The notes under the pieces were generated by a model. The model was given only the letters and a program-made list of their open reading frames with translations. It made no database searches and had not been told where the DNA came from. DNA of 64,000 nt from Saliniramus fredricksonii (GTDB lineage Bacteria; Pseudomonadota; Alphaproteobacteria; Rhizobiales; Beijerinckiaceae), in the NCBI RefSeq assembly GCF_900094735.1, contig NZ_FMBM01000002.1, positions 496,001 through 560,000 on the forward strand. The letters are read 5' to 3'. A program made the translations under genes and the position numbers. Positions 55,224 to 63,528 of the stretch are shown piece after piece. Numbering within the stretch: position 1 is the stretch's first letter; each line of letters starts with the position of its first letter.

Positions 55224-55543
55224 CCCGGACGCGCCGGATCGGTGAGCCCCCGTCAAACCTGCGCCCTGCAGCGCGGGCGCTGTGTTGGAGCATGGGCCTT
55301 CCGGCGCATCGTCATGCGTGCCGGATCGTGCGATCACGGGGCATCTCGCGGCGCCGCATCTTGCAACGCGGCACGGGGCACTCTATTTGCCGTTCACCAA
55401 GCCGCATCGGCGCGCGGGCCATCCTGCGCACAGGAAGATGTGGGTAACCCCGGGTGTCCGGCGCGGTTCAGGCGCTTTCATCACCCTTTCTTAGCCGAAT
55501 CAGCTTAGCGTTTTCGCTTTACGGCTTCGGCTTACGGATTCGC
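55224..55543. other. 320-bp interval before cysQ
   Basis: No gene supported. The last 60 bases before cysQ contain TTAGCG/TTTACGG/TTACGG stretches that are relatively AT-rich and may carry its promoter. The cysQ frame is open through the last 90 bases, but the sequence is not conserved-looking. Confidence 0.35.
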
Positions 55544-56380
55544 ATGGTGTTCTCGACAGACGATACCGCATACCGCATCGCTGCGCTTGCCGATCCCCTG
55601 CGCGAGGCTGCGCGGGAAGCCGGTGCGATCGCGCAGGGCTATTTCCGGCCCGGTGAGAAGACGAGCGCGCGGATCTGGTCGAAGGATGGCGGCTCGCCCG
55701 TCACCGAGGCTGACGTCTCCGTCGATGCCTTCCTCAAGATCCGGCTCTCGCAGCTTCTGCCGGAAGCCGCCTGGCTCTCGGAGGAGACGGCGGATAACGA
55801 CCGGCGCATCGGTGCGCGCCTCGTCTGGATCGTCGATCCGATCGACGGAACCCGCGCCTTCCTCTCCGGCCATCGGGACTGGTCCGTCGCCATCGCGCTG
55901 CTGCTGGATGATGCGCCCGTTCTCGGCGTGGTGCACGCGCCCGCGCTCGACACGCTGTACGAGGCGCAGGCCGGCGCGGGTGCGCGTGCCAATGGCGCTG
56001 CGATCACCGTTTCATCAACAGCCGATCTGCGCCGGGCCGGCATATCCGGGCCGCAGCCCATGATCGATGCGATGATCCGGCGGGTCGGCGGCATGACGCC
56101 GCTGGCCAAGGTCCCCTCGCTCGCATTGCGGCTGGCACGTGTCGCGGCGGGTGATATTGACGTGGCACTGGTGTCGCGCAATGCCCGCGACTGGGATCTC
56201 GCCGCCGCCGATCTCATCCTGCGCGAGGCGGGCGGATGCGTCTCCGACATGAGCGGCACCGATCCGCGCTACAATGCGGAAAATCCCGTCCATGGCGCGT
56301 TGGTTGCCGCCTCATCGATCTTGCATCCGCGGCTGATTGAGGCCATGACGGGGGCCGCTGAACAGAGCCGCGCGGTCTGA
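55544..56380 (+). CDS. cysQ: 3'(2'),5'-bisphosphate nucleotidase (inositol monophosphatase family)
   Basis: A 278-residue Mg-dependent phosphatase that removes the 3'-phosphate from PAP/PAPS during sulfate assimilation. Metal-binding motifs are WLSEETADN, WIVDPIDGTRAFLSG and NARDWDLAAADLILREAGG. It opens a block of envelope genes (DUF4170, acyltransferase, waaA, lpxK), which is its usual place in Rhizobiales. The chosen ATG lacks a strong ribosome-binding site; a GTG one codon later is possible. Confidence 0.83.
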   Translation: MVFSTDDTAYRIAALADPLREAAREAGAIAQGYFRPGEKTSARIWSKDGGSPVTEADVSVDAFLKIRLSQLLPEAAWLSEETADNDRRIGARLVWIVDPIDGTRAFLSGHRDWSVAIALLLDDAPVLGVVHAPALDTLYEAQAGAGARANGAAITVSSTADLRRAGISGPQPMIDAMIRRVGGMTPLAKVPSLALRLARVAAGDIDVALVSRNARDWDLAAADLILREAGGCVSDMSGTDPRYNAENPVHGALVAASSILHPRLIEAMTGAAEQSRAV

Positions 56381-56437
56381 CCGGTCGCGGCGAACACAAT
56401 CGCGGGCCGCCCGGCCCGGAAATGCGTGGATCGACCC

Positions 56438-56677
56438 ATGAGCGAAGTCACGACGACCAAGAAACAACTGCTTCATCTCGTCTTCGGCGGTGAACTGACC
56501 GGCGTCGAGGAGGTGCAGTTCCACAATCTGGATGAGCTCGACATCGTCGGCATCTATCCCGATTACGCCAGTGCCTATGCCGTGTGGAAGGCGAAGGCGC
56601 AATCGACCGTCGACAATGCGCAGATGCGTTATTTCATCGTGCATCTGCATCGCCTGCTCGATCCGCCGCAGCCCTGA
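56438..56677 (+). CDS. DUF4170 small protein
   Basis: A 79-residue protein with KKQLLHLVFGGELTGVEEVQFHNLDELDIVGIYPDYASAYAVWKAKAQSTVDNAQMRYF, which matches DUF4170. The function is unknown, but it is found regularly between cysQ and the lipid A genes in this order. A GTG at 56426 is an alternative start. Small, acidic, cytoplasmic. Confidence 0.8.
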   Translation: MSEVTTTKKQLLHLVFGGELTGVEEVQFHNLDELDIVGIYPDYASAYAVWKAKAQSTVDNAQMRYFIVHLHRLLDPPQP

Positions 56678-56694
56678 GCGGAGCAGCGGCGACG

Positions 56695-57456
56695 ATGTCT
56701 TTATTGAAACGGATCGGACGCTCACGCCCGGTACAGGAGGCGGCGGGGTTTCTGCTTGCGGCCTATCTGGGGCTGGTGCGGCGCACGAACCGTTTCGTCG
56801 TCGAGCCGGCTGACGCCTATGATCGCATCGGCCCGCACATGCCCGTCATTGCCGCGATGTGGCACGGCCAGCATTTCATGATCCACTTTGCCAAGCGCCG
56901 GCAGGACCCCGCAGCGAGCCTCGTCTCGCGCTCCGGCGACGGTGAATTCAACGCCATTGCATTGCGGCATCTGGGCGTGCGCGCCATACGCGGCTCGGGT
57001 GATCGCGGGCGCGGCAGGCTGCGCGAGAAAGGTGGCGCGCAGGCGCTGCGGGCGATGCTCAAGGCGCTGGAAGCGGGTGAGATGGTGGTGATGACGGCGG
57101 ATGTGCCGAAAGTCGCGCGCCGCGCCGGGGAGGGGATCGTCACCCTCGCGCGCCTCTCGGGCCGTCCGATCGTGCCGGTGGCGGTGGTCACCAGCAGACG
57201 GCATGATTTCGACAGCTGGGACAAGGCCTCGATCGGCCTGCCCTTCGGTCGCGGCGCAATGGTGCTGGGCGATCCGATCATGGTGCCGCGCGATCTCGAT
57301 GCCGAGGCTGTCGAGGCCTTGCGCAGTCAGGTCGAGACGGGGCTCGACGCCGTTCACGAGCGTGCCTATGCGCTTGTCGGTGCGCGCGATCCGGGCGCTG
57401 GCCTGCGCGCTGCGGGCGATGCTGCGGCGTCCCGGCGCGCGACGGGGGCGTCGTGA
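56695..57456 (+). CDS. DUF374-type lysophospholipid acyltransferase
   Basis: A 253-residue acyltransferase-like protein. The N-terminal region has a weak membrane segment (AAGFLLAAYLGLV), then VIAAMWHGQHFMIHFAKR, where WHGQ replaces the classic HX4D start, and LVSRSGDGEFNAIALRHLGVRAIRGSGDRG. DUF374 proteins sit beside waaA in Rhizobiales and are thought to add or change acyl chains on lipid A. GAGCGGAGCAGC lies before the ATG; the frame is open further upstream but is not conserved. Confidence 0.82.
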   Translation: MSLLKRIGRSRPVQEAAGFLLAAYLGLVRRTNRFVVEPADAYDRIGPHMPVIAAMWHGQHFMIHFAKRRQDPAASLVSRSGDGEFNAIALRHLGVRAIRGSGDRGRGRLREKGGAQALRAMLKALEAGEMVVMTADVPKVARRAGEGIVTLARLSGRPIVPVAVVTSRRHDFDSWDKASIGLPFGRGAMVLGDPIMVPRDLDAEAVEALRSQVETGLDAVHERAYALVGARDPGAGLRAAGDAAASRRATGAS

Positions 57457-58760
57457 TGGCACCCCATTCCACGCCCCGTTTCCCCTTGTTGCTGCGGCTT
57501 TATCATTACGGCCTGGCCGCGCTCGAACCCGCCGCAGCCGGTGTGCTGCTCTCGCGTCGGCGCAAGGGCAAGGAAGATCCGCAGCGCATGCGTGAGCGGC
57601 GCGGTCTTGCCGGGCGGGAGCGGCCCGAGGGGCATCTGGCCTGGCTGCACGGGGCCAGTATCGGCGAGACCATGGCGATCCTGCCCGTGATCGAACGCCT
57701 CACCCGGCGCGGCGTGACCGTCCTCGTCACCTCCGGCACGCGCACCTCGGCGGAGATCATCGCCAAGCGCCTGCCGCCCGGCGCCATCCATCAATTCGTT
57801 CCCATAGACGTGCCGCGCTACATGCGTCGCTTCCTCGCCCATTGGCGGCCCGATATCGCTCTCTTCGCCGAATCGGAGATCTGGCCGAATGCCATCCTCG
57901 CCCTCGAGCAGCGGAATGTGCCGCTGATCCTGATCAACGGACGGCTCTCCGAGCGCTCGTTTCAGCGCTGGTCGCGGGTGCCGCGCCTCGCCGAGGCGCT
58001 GTTGTCGCGATTCTCGCTCTGCCTCGCCCAGGCAAAGCCCGATGCCGAGCGGCTTCAGCGGCTGGGTGCGCCGCGTGTGGGTGTCGCGGGCAATCTGAAA
58101 TTCGATTCGCCGCCACCGCCGGCGGATCCGCGTATCGTCGAAGCCTTGCAGGGGATGATCGCCGGGCGCCCTGTCTGGGTCGCGGCCAGCACCCATCCGG
58201 GCGAAGAGGAAATGGTGGTCGCGATCCATCGGGCGCTGGCGCGCAAATATCCCAAACTCATCACCATCATCGCCCCGCGTCACCCGCATCGCGGCGAGAC
58301 CATCGCCGAAATAGCCCGCGATTCGGCGCTCAATCCCGCCCGCCGTGCTCTGGGTGAGCAGCCCGAGCGGGAGGTCGATTTCTATATCGCCGATACGGTC
58401 GGCGAACTCGGTCTGTTCTACCGGCTGACGCCGCTGGTATTCGTGGGCGGGTCGCTGATCCCCCATGGCGGGCAGAATCCGATCGAACCGGCCAAGCTCG
58501 GCACCGCCATCCTGCATGGGCCGCATGTGCATAATTTCGACGAGGTCTATACCGCGCTCGACGGGTCCGGTGGGGCGCTGCCGGTTGCCGATGCGCGGGC
58601 GCTCGCTGCGGCGCTCGAGGATCTGATCGCGGATACGGCGCTGACGCGCGAGATGGCCCGCGCCGGTTACGAATCGGTACAATCCCTCGGCGGTGCGCTC
58701 GATCGTACGCTGCGTGCCGTCGAGCCCTTCATTCTGGATGTGAAGATGGAGCAGCGCTGA
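57456..58760 (+). CDS. waaA: 3-deoxy-D-manno-octulosonic acid (Kdo) transferase
   Basis: A 434-residue CMP-Kdo:lipid A transferase of GT-B fold, at the cytoplasmic face of the inner membrane. Key parts are LAWLHGASIGETMAILPVIERL with the conserved glutamate of the GES/GE motif, FAESEIWPNAILALEQRNVP, LINGRLSERSFQRW and the C-terminal VFVGGSLIPHGGQNPIEPAKLG. The ATG shares one base with the acyltransferase stop (TGATG); a GTG one codon earlier is possible. It is followed by lpxK with the same kind of overlap. Confidence 0.93.
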   Translation: MAPHSTPRFPLLLRLYHYGLAALEPAAAGVLLSRRRKGKEDPQRMRERRGLAGRERPEGHLAWLHGASIGETMAILPVIERLTRRGVTVLVTSGTRTSAEIIAKRLPPGAIHQFVPIDVPRYMRRFLAHWRPDIALFAESEIWPNAILALEQRNVPLILINGRLSERSFQRWSRVPRLAEALLSRFSLCLAQAKPDAERLQRLGAPRVGVAGNLKFDSPPPPADPRIVEALQGMIAGRPVWVAASTHPGEEEMVVAIHRALARKYPKLITIIAPRHPHRGETIAEIARDSALNPARRALGEQPEREVDFYIADTVGELGLFYRLTPLVFVGGSLIPHGGQNPIEPAKLGTAILHGPHVHNFDEVYTALDGSGGALPVADARALAAALEDLIADTALTREMARAGYESVQSLGGALDRTLRAVEPFILDVKMEQR

Positions 58761-59743
58761 TGCGCGCCCCGGCCTTCTGGCAACGGGTTCCGCCATCACC
58801 GATCGCCCGGACGCTGAAACCGCTCGCCGCGTTCTATGGATGCGTTGCCGGCTGGCGCATGGGGCGCGTTCTGGAGCGCGCGGCGCTTCCGGTGATCTGT
58901 ATCGGCAATTTCACCGTGGGCGGGACAGGCAAGACGCCACTTGCTCTCGCCATCGCCTCCCTGCTCGCGCGGGAGGGGGAACGCCCGTGCTTTCTCACGC
59001 GCGGCCATGGCGGGAAGCTGCGCGGGCCGGTCGTGATCGATCCTGCGATTCATGACCATCGCGAGGCGGGAGACGAGCCGCTTTTGCTGGCACGCACGGC
59101 GCGCGTCATCGTCTCGGGAGACCGCCCCGCCGGAGCCAATCTCGCCGGTCAGACCGGGGCCACCGCCATCGTCATGGATGACGGTTTCCAGAACCCGGCT
59201 CTCGACAAGGATCTCTCGCTGCTCCTCGTCGACGGGGCTGTCGGCCTGATGAACGGGCTATGCCTTCCCGCCGGCCCCCTGCGCGCGCCGCTCGCGCGGC
59301 AATGGGAGCATGCGGATGCGCTGGTCGTGATGGGGGAGGGCGCGCCGGGGGAGGCGCTCGCCGAGGAGGCGCACGCACGCGGATTGCCGGTTTTCGACGC
59401 GACACTTTTGCCCGATCCGCAGGTGCTGGAGCAGCTGCGCGGCGGCCGTTATCTCGCCTTTGCCGGGATCGGGCGTCCTGCGAAATTCTTTGAAACGCTC
59501 ACACGGGCGGGGCTGGAGGTGGCCGAGAGCCGCGCCTTTCCCGATCACCATCCCTATCGTGAGCAGGAGATCGCCGCGTTGCGTGCGCGGGCGCAGAGTG
59601 CCGGCCTCAGGCTGATCACCACCGAGAAGGATGCGGTGCGGCTGGGTCTTGCGGATGATATCACGGTGCTGCCCGTCACGGCGCAGATCAGCAACGTGAA
59701 GGCGCTGGCATCCCTGCTGCGACGGGCCCTGCGCGCGCCCTGA
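58760..59743 (+). CDS. lpxK: Tetraacyldisaccharide 4'-kinase
   Basis: A 327-residue membrane-associated kinase that phosphorylates the lipid A precursor at the 4' position. The P-loop is GNFTVGGTGKTPLALA (about 50-65), followed by CFLTRGHGGKLRGPVVI and IVMDDGFQNPALDKDLSLLLVDG. Its ATG shares a base with the waaA stop. It converges with ccmG, leaving 3 bp between the stops, so there is no room for a terminator. Confidence 0.93.
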   Translation: MRAPAFWQRVPPSPIARTLKPLAAFYGCVAGWRMGRVLERAALPVICIGNFTVGGTGKTPLALAIASLLAREGERPCFLTRGHGGKLRGPVVIDPAIHDHREAGDEPLLLARTARVIVSGDRPAGANLAGQTGATAIVMDDGFQNPALDKDLSLLLVDGAVGLMNGLCLPAGPLRAPLARQWEHADALVVMGEGAPGEALAEEAHARGLPVFDATLLPDPQVLEQLRGGRYLAFAGIGRPAKFFETLTRAGLEVAESRAFPDHHPYREQEIAALRARAQSAGLRLITTEKDAVRLGLADDITVLPVTAQISNVKALASLLRRALRAP

Positions 59744-59746
59744 TCG

Positions 59747-60433
59747 TCAGCGCACGGCTGCGGCTGCGTCCTCGCCCGGACCATCAAGGGTTCCGACCGG
59801 GGTTTTCGCCGCATTGACCTGCTCGCGAAATCCTTCAACCTGGCTGGGCATGATCGGGCCGATATGCTTGTAGCGGATGATGCCGTTGGCATCGACGATG
59901 AAGGTCTCCGGCACGCCGTAGACGCCCCATTCGATCGCCGAGCGTCCGCTTTCGTCCACGCCGACCCTGTCGAACGGATTGCCCAGCGCGCCGAGAAAGC
60001 GCCGCGCGTTCTCCGGGCGATCCTTGTAATTGATGCCGAGCACCCGGACTTCCGGATCATCGGCCAGATCCATCAGCACGGGATGCTCGTCGCGGCAGGG
60101 CGCGCACCAGGAAGCCCAGACATTGACGATGTTCACCCGCGCCTCCGCATCGGTGGGCAGCGGCAGATCCTCGCGCGCGAAGCCGGCCACGGGTTCGCCG
60201 GCGCGGCGCAGGTTCTCCAGAGGTGCGAGCGCGAAATCCGGCGCCGGACGGTTGAGCATGACGGAGGGGACGCGCGAAGGGTCTTCGCCGAACAGGCGCA
60301 CAAAGAAGACGCCGGACACACCCAGCAGGATCACGACGGGCAGGATATGGATGAAGCGGATGCGCGGTTTCGCGGGGCGTGCCTTCGCCGCTTCCCCGTC
60401 ACCGGATGCCTTCTTGTTGCGCTCGTCGCTCAT
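59747..60433 (-). CDS. ccmG: Thiol:disulfide interchange protein (CcmG/DsbE)
   Basis: Membrane-anchored periplasmic thioredoxin that keeps apocytochrome c haem-binding cysteines reduced; 228 residues. A single N-terminal membrane helix (HILPVVILLGVSGVFFV, about 29-45) is followed by the thioredoxin fold with ASWCAPCRDEHP (C110, C113), and VYGVPETFIVDANGIIRYKHIG carrying the cis-proline. The start overlaps the ccmD stop by four bases (ATGA). It is the last gene of ccmC-ccmD-ccmG. Confidence 0.92.
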   Translation of the reverse strand: MSDERNKKASGDGEAAKARPAKPRIRFIHILPVVILLGVSGVFFVRLFGEDPSRVPSVMLNRPAPDFALAPLENLRRAGEPVAGFAREDLPLPTDAEARVNIVNVWASWCAPCRDEHPVLMDLADDPEVRVLGINYKDRPENARRFLGALGNPFDRVGVDESGRSAIEWGVYGVPETFIVDANGIIRYKHIGPIMPSQVEGFREQVNAAKTPVGTLDGPGEDAAAAVR

Positions 60434-60588
60434 CGGCGGGAACTCCGTTTCGGCTGACGCGTCTCGAGCTCGGCCAGAGCGCGTTTCTGCAGGCGCTGAT
60501 CGATCACGAGATAGAGCCCCAGTCCGCCGATGATCGCGACGAAGGCGGCGTAGGAGGCGATGATGAAGGGGGCGTACTGATCGAACAT
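60430..60588 (-). CDS. ccmD: Heme exporter protein CcmD
   Basis: A 52-residue single-helix membrane protein, read directly from the sequence because it is short. It starts MFDQYAPFIIASYAAFVAII, has one membrane helix (about 8-30), and ends in a polar basic tail (QRLQKRALAELETRQPKR). This is the usual CcmD form: a small membrane protein with an N-terminal tyrosine-containing segment. CcmD helps release holo-CcmE from CcmABC. It lies between ccmC (18-bp gap) and ccmG (4-bp overlap). Confidence 0.85.
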   Translation of the reverse strand: MFDQYAPFIIASYAAFVAIIGGLGLYLVIDQRLQKRALAELETRQPKRSSRR

Positions 60589-60606
60589 GGTGATCTGGCC
60601 AGGGCC

Positions 60607-61350
60607 TCAGGCTGCGACGCGGCTGTCGAGCCGCTCGGCTTCGAGAATGTTGAGTGTGCGGATGCGCCGGCGCATCAGCTCGGTGCGCATGGCATAAGCG
60701 TGCATGGTGATGGCCAGGAGCGCGAAGGCGACGCCCATCATGAGCAGCGGATAGAGCATGGCCGGATAGATCGTCGGCCCGTCGAGGCGGAAGACGGAAG
60801 CCGGCTGGTGCAGGGTGTTCCACCAATCGACCGAGAAGCGGATGATCGGCAGGTTGAGCGCGCCGACCAGTGTGAGGATCGCCACCGCCCGCGCGGCGCG
60901 GCCCGGATCATCGATGGCGCGCCAGAGCGCCATGATTCCGGCATAGACGAGGAAGAGCACGAGCACCGAAGTCAGCCGGGCATCCCAGACCCAGTAGGTG
61001 CCCCACATCGGCTTGCCCCACAGCGCTCCGGTGATCAGGCAGACCAATGTGAAGGCGGCGCCGATCGGGGCGGCGGCCTTCTGCGAGACATCGGCCAGGG
61101 GATGGCGCCAGACGAGCGTGCCGATCGCCGAGATACTCATCATCGTATAGAGGAACAGCGCCATCCAGGCCGAGGGCACGTGGATATACATGATGCGGAT
61201 GGTCTCGCCCTGCTGGTAATCGGGCGGGGCCATGAAGAAGCTCATATACATCCCGGTGGCGAAGACGAGCACGGTCGCGCCGGCGAACCATGGCAGCAGC
61301 CGGCCCGACCAGCGCATGAAGAAACCGGGATTGGCGAGTTTCGTCCACAT
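60607..61350 (-). CDS. ccmC: Heme exporter protein CcmC
   Basis: A 247-residue inner-membrane protein with six helices that loads haem onto CcmE. The conserved tryptophan-rich motif is WGKPMWGTYWVWDARLTS, flanked by the haem-ligand histidines expected in YIHVPSAWMALFL and WNTLHQPASV. It is first in ccmC-ccmD-ccmG. ccmA and ccmB are not next to it in this window; upstream is divergent leuD. Confidence 0.93.
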   Translation of the reverse strand: MWTKLANPGFFMRWSGRLLPWFAGATVLVFATGMYMSFFMAPPDYQQGETIRIMYIHVPSAWMALFLYTMMSISAIGTLVWRHPLADVSQKAAAPIGAAFTLVCLITGALWGKPMWGTYWVWDARLTSVLVLFLVYAGIMALWRAIDDPGRAARAVAILTLVGALNLPIIRFSVDWWNTLHQPASVFRLDGPTIYPAMLYPLLMMGVAFALLAITMHAYAMRTELMRRRIRTLNILEAERLDSRVAA

Positions 61351-61577
61351 GATGCGCTACCCTCAGAATGCGCTACCCATAGACGCGTGCGCGCCGTGCT
61401 GCAATCCAAACCGGAACGGTTACGAGGTCGCACGCGACCTGTGCATGCGATTTGCCGCCGACGATTGCGCGCGCATGCGGCTTTTTTTCGGCGCCGGGCT
61501 CTGCTAAGAGCCTGCGCAAGCCGCTGACGCGTCGCGCGTCGGCTCGTCGTCGCTCTTGTGATCGAACGGTTCCGGAT

Positions 61578-62180
61578 ATGCAAGCTTTCACGGTTCTCAC
61601 CGGCGTCGCGGCGCCGCTTCGGGTGATCAATATCGACACCGACATGATCATTCCCAAGCAGTATCTGAAGACGATCAAGCGCACGGGCCTTGGCAAGGGA
61701 TTGTTCGCGGAAGCCCGCTTCAACCCGGATGGCAGTGAAATTCCCGATTTCGTGCTCAACCAGCCGGCTTATCGCGATGCGCAGATCCTCGTTGCGGGCG
61801 ACAATTTCGGCTGCGGCTCCTCGCGTGAGCACGCGCCCTGGGCGCTGCTCGATTTCGGCATCCGCTGCGTGATTTCCACGAGCTTCGCCGACATCTTTTA
61901 CAACAATTGCTTCAAGAACGGCATCCTGCCCATCGTGGTGAAGCCTGAAGAGCTGGAAATGCTCTTCGAGGATGCTGAGCGCGGCAGCAACGCCACGCTC
62001 ACGGTGGACCTCGAATCGCAGGAGATTCGCGGCCCTGACGGCGGCGTCATCCGTTTCGAAATCGACCCGTTCCGCAAGCACTGCCTGCTCAACGGACTCG
62101 ACGATATCGGTCTGACGCTGGAGAAGGGTGCGGCGATCGACGCCTACGAGAACAGGCTCGCCGAACGCCCCTGGCTGTGA
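61578..62180 (+). CDS. leuD: 3-isopropylmalate dehydratase small subunit
   Basis: A 200-residue subunit of isopropylmalate isomerase in leucine synthesis. It contains [36 protein letters not shown] and the swivel-domain signature [27 protein letters not shown]. The large subunit leuC is not adjacent. A complete IS element is inserted 43 bp after its stop, so the gene itself is intact, but any downstream co-transcription has been cut. Confidence 0.93.
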   Translation: MQAFTVLTGVAAPLRVINIDTDMIIPKQYLKTIKRTGLGKGLFAEARFNPDGSEIPDFVLNQPAYRDAQILVAGDNFGCGSSREHAPWALLDFGIRCVISTSFADIFYNNCFKNGILPIVVKPEELEMLFEDAERGSNATLTVDLESQEIRGPDGGVIRFEIDPFRKHCLLNGLDDIGLTLEKGAAIDAYENRLAERPWL

Positions 62181-62213
62181 GCCGGAGCACAGGCGGGGCC
62201 GCTCGGGCGCATT

Positions 62214-62223
62214 CCGAGCTGAT
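62214..62223. repeat. Left target-site duplication of the IS element
   Basis: CCGAGCTGAT immediately precedes the left terminal inverted repeat. The identical sequence follows the right end (63447-63456). A 10-bp duplication fits the ISAs1 family. Confidence 0.9.
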
Positions 62224-63446
62224 TAGGGGAATCGCATTTGAGAATTTTGTGTGGCGTGTTGGGATAAAATGGATTCTTGAGGGGCTTTCATGCATTGGGA
62301 GCCTTCGATGTCAGGATCGTGGTTTGAAGCGGCTTTTTCGGCTCTGCCGGACCCGCGAACCGGAAATGCCAAGCGCCATGAGCTTCTTGAGGTCTTGACG
62401 ATTGCACTGACTGCGGCGGTTTGCGGGGCGGAGCATTGCTCGGACTTCGCGGATTTCGCGGTTGATCGGGAAGCGTTGTTCCGGGAGTTTCTGGAGCTGC
62501 GAAACGGTGTTCCGAGCCACGACACGTTCTCGCGGGTGTTCCGGCTTCTCGACCCGAGCGCCTTTGCGATGTGCTTCGGGCGGTTCGTAGACGAGTTGGG
62601 CGCGGCGGGCGAGGGCGTGGTGGCGATTGACGGCAAGACGCTGCGCCGGTCGTTCGACGCTGCGGCGGGGCGCTCGCCGCTGGCCGTGGTGTCCGCCTTC
62701 GCCTCGGCGACCTCAACCGTGATCGGCCAGACGGGCTTTCGCGCCGCCGACGGCGACAGCGAGATCGTCGCGGCGCGCGCATTGTTGCGCTGCCTCGATT
62801 TGACAGGCCAACTCGTGACTGCGGACGCCATCCATTGCCAGAGCGAGACCGCGCAGACGATCCTTGATCGCGGTGGAGACTATCTCCTGCGGTTGAAGGC
62901 GAACCGACCGGCGCTGCACGAGATGGTCGCGACATACTTCGCCGATGGACAGATCCGGGCCGCGCTCCCGACATGCGCCACGACGGATGCCGATCATGGC
63001 CGGGTCGAGACGCGCCGCGCCTTCGTTACCCACGACCTCGCCTGGCTGCGCGGCTCCAGATCCGCGTGCACCGAGCCGGTTCTCCTGCCGGGGCTTGCCT
63101 GCCTGGGAATGATAGAGAGCACCGTGACGCGCGGCGGCAAGACCACGACCACCCGCCACTACCACGTCGCCTCCCGCCAACTCACCCCAGAAGCCTACCT
63201 CGCTGCCGCGCGATCCCACTGGTCAATCGAAAACGGTCTCCATTGGGTCCTCGACATGACTTTCGACGAGGATCGCGCCCGCAACAGAAAGGATAACGGC
63301 CCAGAAAACCTCGCCATCCTCCGAAAACTCGCCCTCAACGTTCTCAAACGCGCCAGACCCAAAATCTCTATCCGACGAAAAAGAAAACGCTCCGGATGGT
63401 CCGACGACTTCGCACGATCCGTCATCGGCCAAATGCGATAGCCCTA
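62224..63446 (+). mobile_element. Complete ISAs1-family insertion sequence (1,223 bp)
   Basis: Ends are defined by terminal inverted repeats: left TAGGGGAATCGCATTTG and right (reverse complement) TAGGGCTATCGCATTTG match at 15 of 17 positions. A perfect 10-bp direct repeat flanks the element. It carries one transposase gene, whose stop codon lies inside the right inverted repeat. Both ends and the reading frame are intact, so it may be active. It separates leuD from fabD. Confidence 0.93.
62290..63441 (+). CDS. ISAs1-family transposase
   Basis: A 383-residue DDE transposase. The N-terminal domain begins FSALPDPRTGNAKRHELLEVL, typical of the family. Candidate catalytic residues are D114 (VAIDGKTLRRS), D179 (VTADAIHCQ) and E314 (SHWSIENGLHWVLDMTFDED). 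GAGGGG precedes the ATG at 62290; another ATG at 62308 is possible. The length matches complete ISAs1 transposases, with no frameshift or stop. Confidence 0.92.
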   Translation: MHWEPSMSGSWFEAAFSALPDPRTGNAKRHELLEVLTIALTAAVCGAEHCSDFADFAVDREALFREFLELRNGVPSHDTFSRVFRLLDPSAFAMCFGRFVDELGAAGEGVVAIDGKTLRRSFDAAAGRSPLAVVSAFASATSTVIGQTGFRAADGDSEIVAARALLRCLDLTGQLVTADAIHCQSETAQTILDRGGDYLLRLKANRPALHEMVATYFADGQIRAALPTCATTDADHGRVETRRAFVTHDLAWLRGSRSACTEPVLLPGLACLGMIESTVTRGGKTTTTRHYHVASRQLTPEAYLAAARSHWSIENGLHWVLDMTFDEDRARNRKDNGPENLAILRKLALNVLKRARPKISIRRKRKRSGWSDDFARSVIGQMR

Positions 63447-63456
63447 CCGAGCTGAT
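63447..63456. repeat. Right target-site duplication of the IS element
   Basis: CCGAGCTGAT, identical to 62214-62223, directly follows the right inverted repeat. Removing the element and one copy would restore a simple leuD-fabD spacer. Confidence 0.9.
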
Positions 63457-63528
63457 CATGCCTGCTTGACAGGTCGCGCCGGCTTTGCCACTTCCCGTGC
63501 GTTTTTCCACGTTTGGCGAGGAGCCCTG

